This document shows positions 1 to 8,067 of a DNA stretch of 23,944 nt, piece after piece. A model generated the notes under the pieces. That model was not told the DNA's origin, searched no databases, and saw only the letters and a program-made list of their open reading frames with translations. Position 1 is the stretch's first letter; every line of letters begins with the position of its first letter. The position numbers were made by a program, and so were the translations under genes. Source of the DNA: Acidimicrobiia bacterium. Lineage in GTDB: Bacteria > Actinomycetota > Acidimicrobiia > Acidimicrobiales > CATQHL01. Location: positions 1 to 23,944 of the forward strand of contig JAGWAK010000007.1 of NCBI GenBank assembly GCA_021296435.1, written 5' to 3'.

Positions 1-1166
1 GCCCCCAGACCCACGAACGCGAACTGCCCCAGGGATATCTGTCCCGCCCAGCCGGTCAGCAACGTCAGCGACAGAGCCACCATCGTGTGGATGAGGATCC
101 CCGTCCAGAGCCACAGGGATGTGGGGGAGTCCAGCAGCCAGCCCAGCAACCCCAGGAACAGGAAGATGCCGCCCAGCCCGATGGTGCCCAGGTGGCGCAC
201 GATCGCCAGATCGCCGAACTCTCTCGGCACCGCCCGGAGCTTCGGTGACAGCGACCAGCCGGCCTCGTCGCGGCGGGCGCGCACCGCGAAGAGCACCGCC
301 ACCACCACCGCGCCGAACAGGAACAGGTCCACGATCGATCGGTTGGCCGACTCCACGTTGTCCCGCACGATCTTCTCGACGATGCCGACCCCGACGCCCC
401 CCGCCAGGGTCATCGGGAGGGAACGCATCCTGGCGATGAGGCTCACGACCAGGGCCCGCAGCAGCAGCGGGGGCGCCAAGGCGGCGGTGCCGGTCTGAGC
501 GGCGCTCACCCCCTCCAGCGGGGCGAAGAATACGGCGGTGGCGGCCGAGAGCGACCCGGCGATGCCCCAGAGCGCGGTCGAGATCCGGCGTGTGGGGATG
601 CCGTAGGTGCGGGCGGTCTCGGGATTGGCAGCGGCGGCCCGTGTTGCCAGCCCGAAGCGGGTCTTGTGGAGCACCAGGCCCAGCAGGCCCACCATCACCG
701 GCACGGCGATGATCACGATGAGCTCGCGGCCCAGGATCCGCAGATCGTCGGTGACCTGCCAACGCAGGTCGAAGGGCGGCGGGATAGGGCCGGGCCGCAG
801 CACCGACGGCAGGTTGATCCGGGCCAGCACGAGCAATTGGCCCACCCCGATGGTGGCGATGAGCAGGACGAGTCGCGAGGACTGCGAAAGCCTCCGGATG
901 ATGGTCAGTTCGATGGCACCGCCGACGAGGAAGCCGCCCGCGATCGCCACGGCGAACGCCATCCACCAGTTGAGGCTGTAGCCGGCCAGCATCAGGACGA
1001 AGGTGGCGGCGCAGAGCGCACCCACATCGGCGTGGGCGAAGTTCAGGATCCCGCTGGCCCGGTAGACGAGTACGAATCCGGCGGCGAGGGCGGCGTAGGT
1101 GAGCCCGGTGACGCCGCCGATGAGCAGGTCCTGTTGCGAGACCCCCCAGCCGACAACCTCGATCAC
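1..1166 (-). CDS. Fused LivH-LivM branched-chain amino acid-type ABC permease (partial)
   Basis: Inner-membrane permease of a LivFGHMJ-type importer for branched-chain amino acids, amides or related solutes. It starts with GTG at 1166, overlapping the livF stop as GTGA, and reads open for 388 codons to the left edge, so the C-terminus is missing. Residues about 14-290 are a LivH-like half. It has the early motif LVYRASGILNFAHADVGAL (residues 33-51) and a cytoplasmic loop with the pattern RAAAANPETARTYGIP, as in LivH. A charged linker follows (around 294-325, RARRDEAGW). Near the edge come a new membrane segment and LTGWAGQISLGQFAF (around 371-385), the typical start of LivM. This indicates a LivH-LivM fusion, a form known in some lineages. 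LivG is not visible and may lie further left. Substrate cannot be read from sequence. Confidence 0.88.
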   Translation of the reverse strand, partial: MIEVVGWGVSQQDLLIGGVTGLTYAALAAGFVLVYRASGILNFAHADVGALCAATFVLMLAGYSLNWWMAFAVAIAGGFLVGGAIELTIIRRLSQSSRLVLLIATIGVGQLLVLARINLPSVLRPGPIPPPFDLRWQVTDDLRILGRELIVIIAVPVMVGLLGLVLHKTRFGLATRAAAANPETARTYGIPTRRISTALWGIAGSLSAATAVFFAPLEGVSAAQTGTAALAPPLLLRALVVSLIARMRSLPMTLAGGVGVGIVEKIVRDNVESANRSIVDLFLFGAVVVAVLFAVRARRDEAGWSLSPKLRAVPREFGDLAIVRHLGTIGLGGIFLFLGLLGWLLDSPTSLWLWTGILIHTMVALSLTLLTGWAGQISLGQFAFVGLG

Positions 1167-1945
1167 GGCTCGACCGTCCCTTCGGCGGCCGTTGCGGGAG
1201 GTGCCTCCGGTCCTCCTAGGAAGGCGGCTCGCAGCAGATCCTCACGCTGCCGCAGGTCCTCCGAGCGCCCCTCGAAGACCACCCTGCCGTTCTCGAGGAA
1301 CATGGCGCGGTCGGCGAGGTCCAGGGCCAGGCTCACGGACTGCTCGACCACCAGCATCGTGTTGCCCTGCTCACGGAGCCGCGCCAGTGCCCCGAGCAGT
1401 TCCTGCACCACGATCGGCGCCAGGCCGAGGCTCAACTCGTCGATCAGCAGCAGCTCCGGCCGGTGCTGGAGGACCATCGCCAGCGACAGCATCTGCCGCT
1501 GACCGCCCGACAGGTCCCGGGCGGGATCAGCGAGCCGCTCGGCGAGGGCGGGGAAGACCTCGAGCACCTCCTCCTGCCGCTCCAGCACCTCAGCGCGGCG
1601 GAGGCTCGCGCCGATCAGTGCCGCCCGCAGGTTGTCACCGACGCTGAGTGGCGCGAATGTCCCCTCACCACCGCGCAATTGCACCATCCCGACCCGGAAG
1701 CGGGTCTCCGGCTCGGAATAGGTGATGTTCCTCGTGCCCAGTCGCACCGCTCCCTCGGTGGGCATCAGGAGGCCGCCGAGGGTGCGCAGCAGCGTGGTCT
1801 TGCCCGCTCCGTTGGCGCCGAGCAGAGCCACCGTCTCACTGCGTGCCAGCGAGAAGCTCACCCCGAACAGCACTCGTACGTGCCCGTAACCGGCGGAGAG
1901 GTTGCGAACCTCCAGGAGAGGACCTGCCCGCGATCGGGGTTTCAC
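1163..1945 (-). CDS. livF: LivF-type ABC transporter ATP-binding protein
   Basis: ATPase subunit of the branched-chain amino acid-type importer, acting at the cytoplasmic face with the fused permease encoded next to it. From GTG at 1945 the protein has 260 residues, a usual LivF length. Walker A is GANGAGKTT (43-51), the Q-loop Gln is near 89, the ABC signature is LSGGQRQM (145-152), and Walker B is LLLIDE (165-170) followed by LSLGLAP. The switch region is LVVEQ, as usual in LivF, rather than the canonical His form. The frame stays open upstream to a TTG at 2059, but those extra 38 residues are Gly/Ala/Pro-rich, precede the conserved LLEVRNLSAGYG start and would run into the divergent promoter, so I prefer 1945. 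No strong Shine-Dalgarno is seen before it. The stop overlaps the permease start by four bases. Confidence 0.93.
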   Translation of the reverse strand: MKPRSRAGPLLEVRNLSAGYGHVRVLFGVSFSLARSETVALLGANGAGKTTLLRTLGGLLMPTEGAVRLGTRNITYSEPETRFRVGMVQLRGGEGTFAPLSVGDNLRAALIGASLRRAEVLERQEEVLEVFPALAERLADPARDLSGGQRQMLSLAMVLQHRPELLLIDELSLGLAPIVVQELLGALARLREQGNTMLVVEQSVSLALDLADRAMFLENGRVVFEGRSEDLRQREDLLRAAFLGGPEAPPATAAEGTVEP

Positions 1946-2068
1946 CCCCGAGAGTCTGCCCCATCCGGGGGCCGCGGGCCCGAAATTCCCTCCGGCGGCG
2001 CCGGACTCCGAACACGGCGAGCCGGCGAGGGGCGAAGCGAGACGGCCACTGCTCGCCAACTTCGAGGT

Positions 2069-2089
2069 CGTCTAGCGTGGATCTCCGTG
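2069..2089 (+). promoter_or_regulatory. TANNNT -10 box directly before a GTG start (leaderless)
   Basis: TAGCGT at 2073-2078 is followed by exactly eight bases and the GTG at 2087. No Shine-Dalgarno lies between. This geometry puts the transcript start at or within about two bases of the start codon. The flanking CGTCTAGC and the eight-base spacing recur before the paralogous gene at 3959. Confidence 0.55.
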
Positions 2090-3901
2090 GGAGGCCGAAC
2101 GAGGATCGGGCGCTCGTGGGGCGTGTTGCTGGTGGCGCTGGTGCTCTCGGCGTCCTGCGGCGGCGGGGGAGAGACTGCAGGTGATGCGACCGGCACGACC
2201 GACGGCGCCGGAGGGCCGTCGCCGGAGAGCACCTCCGATCCCGCCGGCGAGTCATCCCCGATCGGCGGCGAGGCAACGGGCGCCGGGGATACTGCATCAG
2301 CCGATCTGCCCGCGGGCGGGACGCCGAGCGCGGCCGACACCACATCCTCCGCCGAGAGCGCCGCCGGCGAGGGGACGGCGATCCCCCCCGACGGCGAGGG
2401 CTCCTCGGCGGCACCGACAGAGGTGCCCGCGGGCGCTGGGGAAGCGTTTCCCGATGACGCAGCGGCGATACCCGACAACGTCTACGCCGATCCCCGGGGC
2501 GGCGTCTTCGTGGACTTCCAGCGCGGCTTCGACCGCGACCACCCGTTCGGTTCGCTCGATGCCTTCTGCTTCCCGCACGGCGAACCGGCCGAGCCGCTGC
2601 GTGCCACCGACGCAGGCATCGGCGCCGAGACAATCACATTCGCGCACATGCGCACGAAGATCGAGGAGATCGTGGACATGGGATTCGCCGCCCCGGTCGG
2701 CGATCCCACCGACATGTTCGACACCTTCACCCGCATCGTCAACGAGCGCTGCGGCGGCGTGTGGGGTCGCCAGATCGATCTCCGGCTGGTGGAGGTCGCC
2801 GCCCTGGGCGTCGGCGGCACCGACATCGACACGCTGCGCAACGCCGCCTGTATCGAGGCCACCGAGGATCACGAGGCCGTCATCCTGGTGAACTCGACGA
2901 GCTTCCAGGGCACCGCCATGCTCTGCGTCACCGAGGAGCACGACTCTGCCCTCATCGGCCATCAGGCGCTTCCGGCGGAGTACGTCCAGCGGGGTGGCGG
3001 GCGCCTGTTCACAACCGCCACCACGCTGGAGGCCAACCTGCGTGCTCTGGCCGAGTACGCCATCTCGACCGGCGCTCTGGAGGGTCGCCGCGTCGGTGTC
3101 GTGGCGCCGAACACGCCGGGGGAGGCGGAGGCCACCGAGGCATCCCTGGTGGCGACGCTGGAGGCGGCGGGCACCGACGTGGCCGTCTTCGACGTGTTGG
3201 ACTGCGCCGGCACGTCCATCTGCATCGGCGGCATGGCGGAGTCGGTGCAACGTCTGATCGAGGAGCGCGTCGACGTGCTGTTCCCCACCGTCAACGCCAT
3301 CACCCTGCCGGCCTACATCACGGAGATGGCCACGCAGGGCTTCGCTGCGGGGGACGTGCGGTTCTACAACTCCGACTTCAACAGCCACGGCAACGAGGTC
3401 GTGTCGAGCCTGATCGTCACCTTCGGCGGCGAGGCGGCGGGCGCCCTGTACGACGGCACGGTGCTACTCGTGCACGGGGATTCGGGCCGGTACCGCCTGA
3501 CCGAGTACCCCGCGGCGACACCCTTCGACACCATGTGCATGCGCGAGTACGCCGAGAACTCGGCCATCGGCGAGTACTACGACCCGCGGGATCCCGACGA
3601 GACCATTAAGCAGGGCATGGTGGGCCTGGTGTGCAGTGTCTACCGGGTGGCGCTCCGGGGCCTCTACGACGCCGGCCCCAACCCCACCCGGGCGGACATC
3701 TTCGCGGCCTTGGAGAACCTCGGGCCGGTGGATCTGGTGAGCATGCTGCCGGGCTCACTGGCGCCCGGCAAGTGGACCATGGGTGATTCCCTGCAGCCGG
3801 TCACCTTCCGCTACCCGTGCCCCTTCGAGGACATGGGCGCCGACGCCAACACCTGCCACGTGCCGAGCGACTACAGCGAACTGCAGGTCAAGGTCAACTG
3901 A
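2087..3901 (+). CDS. Substrate-binding lipoprotein of an ABC importer, type I periplasmic-binding fold (paralog 1)
   Basis: Surface lipoprotein that would deliver solute to the divergently encoded Liv-type permease. From GTG 2087 it has 604 residues. Residues 1-24 form a lipoprotein signal peptide: Arg-rich start, hydrophobic LLVALVL, then SASC with lipidated Cys24. Residues 25-134 are a low-complexity linker rich in Ala, Gly, Ser, Thr, Asp and Glu. The folded domain begins at DPRGGVFVDFQRGFD (135 on) and looks like a LivJ/Peripla_BP_6 domain, with GRRVGVVAPNTPGEAEA and FYNSDFNSHGNEV. It has ten cysteines, all matched in the neighbour at 3959-5809. It is much longer than typical LivJ (about 350-400 residues). 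The reading frame is open upstream to 1463, but that part is antisense to livF and not a gene. The ligand is unknown. Confidence 0.88.
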   Translation: MGGRTRIGRSWGVLLVALVLSASCGGGGETAGDATGTTDGAGGPSPESTSDPAGESSPIGGEATGAGDTASADLPAGGTPSAADTTSSAESAAGEGTAIPPDGEGSSAAPTEVPAGAGEAFPDDAAAIPDNVYADPRGGVFVDFQRGFDRDHPFGSLDAFCFPHGEPAEPLRATDAGIGAETITFAHMRTKIEEIVDMGFAAPVGDPTDMFDTFTRIVNERCGGVWGRQIDLRLVEVAALGVGGTDIDTLRNAACIEATEDHEAVILVNSTSFQGTAMLCVTEEHDSALIGHQALPAEYVQRGGGRLFTTATTLEANLRALAEYAISTGALEGRRVGVVAPNTPGEAEATEASLVATLEAAGTDVAVFDVLDCAGTSICIGGMAESVQRLIEERVDVLFPTVNAITLPAYITEMATQGFAAGDVRFYNSDFNSHGNEVVSSLIVTFGGEAAGALYDGTVLLVHGDSGRYRLTEYPAATPFDTMCMREYAENSAIGEYYDPRDPDETIKQGMVGLVCSVYRVALRGLYDAGPNPTRADIFAALENLGPVDLVSMLPGSLAPGKWTMGDSLQPVTFRYPCPFEDMGADANTCHVPSDYSELQVKVN

Positions 3902-3940
3902 CCGGCGCGCAAGGCCAACCTGGGCCATGGTGCGTCGTTT

Positions 3941-3961
3941 CGTCTAGCTTGGCCATTCGTG
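3941..3961 (+). promoter_or_regulatory. TANNNT -10 box directly before a GTG start (leaderless)
   Basis: TAGCTT at 3945-3950, then eight bases, then GTG at 3959. It lies in the 57-base gap between the two paralogous lipoprotein genes and repeats the TCGTCTAGC context found before the first copy. The second paralog therefore probably has its own promoter and is not only read through from the first. Confidence 0.55.
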
Positions 3962-5809
3962 ATCGCACGTTCTGCAGTACGGCGCGCCTGGGTGGCAGCA
4001 TTGGCCGCGGCTCTGATGGCGGCGGCGTGCGGGGGTGGTACTCCGGAGCCGGACGCCGGCGCCGCGGCCACGCCGGCTCAGGCCGAAAGCGACTCCGGTG
4101 CGCCGCAGAGCGTCGAACCGGAGGACTCCGATCAGTCAGCCTCCGCTGCGGGCGCGAGCGACACGGCCGCATCGCCCGCGGCTGGCGACGATGAGAGCGA
4201 CGATGCCGGCAGTGATGCGAGCGGCGAGGCAACCAGCGGCGAAAGTGGCGGCGCGGCGGCCGAGGCGGACGAGACGGCGGCGTTCGAGACGGTGCCCAGC
4301 CCCCCCGAGACCGCCGAGGAGCCTTCCGAGAGCGGCGATCCCGCCGAGCCGGGACCTGACGAGACCGCCGACAGTGGGCCACCTCCCAACTTCAACGATG
4401 ATCCCCGCGGCGGAATCTTCGCGGACTTCCAGCGGGGCTTCGACCGCAACCACCCGTTCGGTTCTCTCGATGCCTTCTGCCTTCCCCATGACGCGCCGGC
4501 CGAGGCGCTCGAGGCCACCGGTCCGGGAATCGAGGCCGGCACCATCACCTTCGTGCACATGCGCTCGAAGATCGAGGAGCTCATCGGTCTCGGCCTGGGC
4601 GTGGACGTCGGAGACCCGAGGGACATGTTCGAGGTGTTCACCAAGATCGTCAACGAGCGCTGCGGCGGTGTGTGGGGACGCCAGATCGATCTGAGGCTGG
4701 TGGAGGTGTCGGCTTTGGGCGGTGGTGGTGTGGACATCGACACGCTGCGCAACGCCGCCTGCATCGAGGCCACTGAGGGCCATGACGGCGTCATTGTGAT
4801 GAACACCACGACTTTCCAGGGCACCGCCATGCTCTGCGTCACCGAGGAGCACGATTCCGCGTTCATCAGCCACGAGGCTCTGCCGCAGGAGTACATGGCG
4901 CGGGGCGGCGGGCGCCTGCTCACAACCACCACCACGCTGGAGGAGATCCTGACCGCCCTTGCCAACTACGCCATCGACACCGGCGCCCTCGAGGGTCGTC
5001 GCATCGGCGTCGTGGCCCCCAGCACGCCCGGCGAGGCCGAGGCGGTCGAGGCCAGCCTGGTGGCGACCCTGGAAGCAGCCGGTGTGGACGTGGCCGTCTT
5101 CGACGTCATCGACTGCGCCGGCACGTCCATCTGTGTCGGCGGCGCGTCCGAGTCGGTCCAGCGCTTGCTCGACGAGGACGTGGAGGTGCTGATCCCCACG
5201 CTCAACCCGGTCTCGCTGCCGTCGTACATCACCGAGATGGTGGCCCAGGGATTCGAGCCCGGCGATGTGCAGTTCTACAACTCCGACTTCAACAGCCAGG
5301 GCAACGAGGTGGTGGCCGGTCTGATCGTCACGTTCGGCGGCGCGGCGGCGGGCGAACTCTACGACGGCGCGATCCTGCTGGTGGGCATCGACACGGGCCG
5401 CTTCCGGGATCCGGACTGGAATCCGGCCGCCTTCGACGAGATGTGCATGCGGGAGTACCGGGAGAACTCGTCGACAGGCGAGGACTTCGACCCGCGCGAC
5501 CCGGTCGGGACCAACAAGTACGGGATTCTGGCCCTCATCTGCAGCGAGTACCGGGTGGCCCTCCGCGCCCTCTACGACGCCGGCCCCAATCCCTCGCGCG
5601 CTGACATCTTCGCCGCGCTGGAGAACCTCGGACCGGTGGACCTGGCGTTCATGCTGCCAGGCTCGCTCGCCCCCGGGAAGTGGGCCATGGGCGACTCGCT
5701 GCAGCCGATTACGTTCCGCTATCCCTGCCCCCTCGAGGGCCTGGGGACAGCCACCAACATCTGCCTGATTCCGAGCGACTACAGCGAACTGCGCCTCAAG
5801 GTCAACTGA
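3959..5809 (+). CDS. Substrate-binding lipoprotein of an ABC importer, type I periplasmic-binding fold (paralog 2)
   Basis: Tandem paralog of the preceding lipoprotein, 616 residues from GTG 3959. The signal peptide covers residues 1-24 (WVAALAAALMAAAC; Cys24 would be lipidated and is followed by GGG). Residues 25-147 are a strongly acidic Ser/Ala/Asp/Glu/Gly linker that does not align residue by residue with that of paralog 1. From DPRGGIFADFQRGFD (about 149) to the end the two proteins align almost without gaps. Shared blocks include HPFGSLDAFC, IVNERCGGVWGRQIDLRL, GTAMLCVTEEHDSA, DCAGTSIC and MLPGSLAPGKW. All ten domain cysteines are conserved. Shared domains with diverged linkers suggest an old duplication and different ligands or expression conditions. 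It ends 46 bases from the convergent menB stop; I see no clear terminator between them. Confidence 0.88.
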   Translation: MIARSAVRRAWVAALAAALMAAACGGGTPEPDAGAAATPAQAESDSGAPQSVEPEDSDQSASAAGASDTAASPAAGDDESDDAGSDASGEATSGESGGAAAEADETAAFETVPSPPETAEEPSESGDPAEPGPDETADSGPPPNFNDDPRGGIFADFQRGFDRNHPFGSLDAFCLPHDAPAEALEATGPGIEAGTITFVHMRSKIEELIGLGLGVDVGDPRDMFEVFTKIVNERCGGVWGRQIDLRLVEVSALGGGGVDIDTLRNAACIEATEGHDGVIVMNTTTFQGTAMLCVTEEHDSAFISHEALPQEYMARGGGRLLTTTTTLEEILTALANYAIDTGALEGRRIGVVAPSTPGEAEAVEASLVATLEAAGVDVAVFDVIDCAGTSICVGGASESVQRLLDEDVEVLIPTLNPVSLPSYITEMVAQGFEPGDVQFYNSDFNSQGNEVVAGLIVTFGGAAAGELYDGAILLVGIDTGRFRDPDWNPAAFDEMCMREYRENSSTGEDFDPRDPVGTNKYGILALICSEYRVALRALYDAGPNPSRADIFAALENLGPVDLAFMLPGSLAPGKWAMGDSLQPITFRYPCPLEGLGTATNICLIPSDYSELRLKVN

Positions 5810-5855
5810 GCCTCCGCGGTCCGCTCGGCGTGTTCGCGGGCCGTTCGGACACTCG

Positions 5856-6791
5856 TCAGGGACGGCGGGGGAACTGGCCGAAGTCGGGGGGCGTCCTGTT
5901 GACGTAGCTGTCCCGGCCGTGCTGCGCCTCGGCGGTCTGGTAGAAGAGCAGGGTGGCGTCGCCGGCCAGTTGCTGGATGCCGGCGAGGCCGTCGTCGGCG
6001 GCGTTCATGGCCGCCTTCAGCATGCGCAGGGCCAGCGGTGAGTGCTCGAGCATGCGCCGGCACCAGCGCACCGTCTCGACCTCCAGTTCCTCAAGGGGCA
6101 CGACCGCGTTGACGAGCCCCATGTCCAGGGCCTCGGTGGCGCCGTACTGGCGGCACAGGTACCAGATCTCCCGGGCCTTCTTCTGGCCCACGTGACGGGC
6201 CAGCAGCCCTGATCCGTAGCCGCCGTCGAAGGAGCCCACGCGGGGGCCGGTCTGGCCGAAGACGGCGTTGTCAGCGGCGATGCTGAGGTCGCACACGATG
6301 TGCAGCACGTGCCCGCCGCCGATGGCGTAGCCGGCCACCATGGCGACCACCGGCTTGGGGGTGCGGCGGATCTGGACCTGCAGATCCAGCACGTTGAGGC
6401 GCCCGATGCCCTTGCGGGCCACCTCGTCGTCGCCCAGGTAGCCGTCGTCGCCCCTGATCCGCTGGTCCCCGCCGGAGCAGAACGCCAAGTCTCCGGCACC
6501 GCAGAGGATCACGGCGCCGATCCGGTCGTCGTCCCGCGCCCGGTTGAGGGCGTCGGCGAGTTCGAAGAGCGTCTGGGGGCGGAAGGCGTTGCGGACCTCG
6601 GGGCGCTGGATCGTGAGCTTGGCGATGCCGTCAGCGGTTGCGTAGCCGATGTCACCGTAGGACTCAACGTCGGGCCGCCAGTCGGCGCCGGGTCGGATGA
6701 GGCTCTCGGCGGGGTTTGCGGCGCCCCGCGGCCGGGGAGCGGCGAAGTGGTCGGGGCCGCTGGATGCTGAGGATTGGCTGGAGGGGTTCAC
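5856..6791 (-). CDS. menB: 1,4-dihydroxy-2-naphthoyl-CoA synthase (MenB)
   Basis: Crotonase-family enzyme that closes the second ring of the naphthoquinone, converting o-succinylbenzoyl-CoA to DHNA-CoA in menaquinone synthesis. 311 residues from GTG 6791. Diagnostic MenB blocks: RPEVRNAFRPQT (63-74), AFCSGGDQRIRG (103-114), MVAGYAIGGGHVLHIVCDLS (151-170), FGQTGPRVGSFDGGYGSG (178-195) and the C-terminal GRDSYVNRTPPDFGQFPR. The QTG at 180-182 matches the bicarbonate-dependent (E. coli-type) enzymes rather than the mycobacterial form, which has Asp there. The start is chosen because GGGAGG lies four bases before GTG 6791. The frame stays open to 6917, but the added residues are not family-like. 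It lies 145 bases after menC on the same strand. The first 35 or so residues are an unconserved extension. Confidence 0.96.
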   Translation of the reverse strand: MNPSSQSSASSGPDHFAAPRPRGAANPAESLIRPGADWRPDVESYGDIGYATADGIAKLTIQRPEVRNAFRPQTLFELADALNRARDDDRIGAVILCGAGDLAFCSGGDQRIRGDDGYLGDDEVARKGIGRLNVLDLQVQIRRTPKPVVAMVAGYAIGGGHVLHIVCDLSIAADNAVFGQTGPRVGSFDGGYGSGLLARHVGQKKAREIWYLCRQYGATEALDMGLVNAVVPLEELEVETVRWCRRMLEHSPLALRMLKAAMNAADDGLAGIQQLAGDATLLFYQTAEAQHGRDSYVNRTPPDFGQFPRRP

Positions 6792-6936
6792 GGAGCCTCC
6801 CGGTTCGACGACGTCGGGCTGCTGTATGGCACCACCGCAGGAGCGGCTGGGCAGCCTCTGACACGGTATTGCCCGCCGGAGGCCGTGACGCGGCAACCCG
6901 GCGTCGGTGGGCGGCACCGGCGCGCGCCGCGCCCGG

Positions 6937-8067
6937 TCAGCCGAAGGTCTCGAGTAGCTGGATGCCGCCGGCGGGCTCGGGCGCCAGTCCGAGACCCGGT
7001 CCCGCCGGCAACTGCACGGCGCCCGCGCGGACCGCCGGCGGCTCGCACACGTCGCTCTGCAGCAGCGCCGAGGTTCCCAGACCCGCGGCCGGTCCAGCGG
7101 CCACGGCGGCGACGTGGGCGGCGGTCGCCACGCCCACGGCGCTCTCCATGAAGGAGCCGATGATCGTGCCGGTACCGGTCTCGGCCAGTGCGGCCGCGGC
7201 CTCGAGCACGGCGACCGGGTCGCCGAGGGCCGAGGGCTTCAGGACGGCGGCGGCCACGCCGAGCGGGAGGTGGCGGTGAAGGTCGGTCAGCGGCGGGAGA
7301 CTCTCATCGGCGGCGATCGGGATGTCGCTGCGGGCCTGCAGGCGCCGGAGTTGCGCGAGCCCGCGAACGGGCTCCTCCAACAGCTCGGGTTCGAATCGAG
7401 CCAGAGCCCTCACGGCGTCTCCCGCGGCCGCTCCCCAGGCGCCGTTGGCGTCCAGGCGCAGCGCCGCGTCGGGAGCGGCCTCCCGCAGGGCGGCCACGCG
7501 GGCCACGTCGTCGGCGAGGGGACCGGTGCCGACCTTCAGCTTGAGAGTGCCGTGCCCGGCGGCAACGGCCGCAGCGGCTGAGGCCGCCACCGATTGCGGG
7601 GTATCGCCCTCCACGAGCGCGGCGGTGGGCACCGGCCCCGAGGGCGATCCTCCCGGCGCGGCCAGGAACGACGCCAGGGATACGCCGCGGCGGCGGGCTG
7701 CCAGATCGGCGGCCGCTCCAGCGACCGCCGCCCAGGCACACGGCACGTCGCGCAGCGTCGCCCCGGCGCGGGCCGCCAGCGTCTCCGGTTCCCCCCAGGG
7801 CGCGGCGGTTCGCAGCCAGCCGGCCAGTGCCTCGGCGGTGGTTTCGAGATCCGGCCCGTGCCAGCCCGCCAGCGGGGCGGCCTCCCCCCATCCCGACCGG
7901 CCATCCCGGTCACCCAGACACACGAGGAGGCCGCGGCGGTACTCCAGCGGCCCGCGACCGGTCGCCAGCGCCTCTCGCAGCGGCAGCGCGTAGCTGTAGA
8001 GCGCAGCCCCTGCCCCGCTCCCGCCGCCATCGGTGGCGTCGGGCTCGGTGGCAGGAGAGCGGTTCAT
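6937..8067 (-). CDS. menC: o-Succinylbenzoate synthase (MenC)
   Basis: Enolase-superfamily dehydratase converting SHCHC to o-succinylbenzoate in menaquinone synthesis. 376 residues from ATG 8067, whose ATGA overlaps the menD stop. The barrel catalytic set is visible: the KxK pair in TLKLKVG (Lys176 and Lys178), metal ligands in DANGAW (Asp206), LLEEPVR (Glu232) and AADES (Asp254), and the second catalytic lysine in AVLKPSALG (Lys277). The N-terminal capping part is Ala/Gly-rich and poorly conserved, with about 20 unconserved residues at the start. OSBS enzymes can also act as N-acylamino acid racemases. The menF-menD-menC-menB order makes the menaquinone role the strong reading. No obvious separate promoter precedes it, so it is probably co-translated with menD. 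Confidence 0.92.
   Translation of the reverse strand: MNRSPATEPDATDGGGSGAGAALYSYALPLREALATGRGPLEYRRGLLVCLGDRDGRSGWGEAAPLAGWHGPDLETTAEALAGWLRTAAPWGEPETLAARAGATLRDVPCAWAAVAGAAADLAARRRGVSLASFLAAPGGSPSGPVPTAALVEGDTPQSVAASAAAAVAAGHGTLKLKVGTGPLADDVARVAALREAAPDAALRLDANGAWGAAAGDAVRALARFEPELLEEPVRGLAQLRRLQARSDIPIAADESLPPLTDLHRHLPLGVAAAVLKPSALGDPVAVLEAAAALAETGTGTIIGSFMESAVGVATAAHVAAVAAGPAAGLGTSALLQSDVCEPPAVRAGAVQLPAGPGLGLAPEPAGGIQLLETFG

Noticed and set aside
666..1502. Plus-strand open frames opposite the livHM and livF genes
   Set aside because: The minus-strand readings give canonical permease and ATPase motifs; the plus-strand products are Asp/Gln/Gly/Arg-rich nonsense.
1463..2086. N-terminal extension of the first lipoprotein gene (an 812-codon frame)
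   Set aside because: The signal peptide and lipidated Cys lie just after GTG 2087; upstream codons are antisense to livF.
5810..5855. Terminator between convergent lipoprotein and menB genes
   Set aside because: Only short GC arms with long loops (CCGCG/CGCGG) and no T-tract were found.
6792..6936. Possible promoter in the menC-menB gap (TACCGT with an upstream TTGCCG)
   Set aside because: The two hexamers are about 22 bases apart, too far for a normal promoter, and TACCGT is far from the start; not strong enough to annotate.
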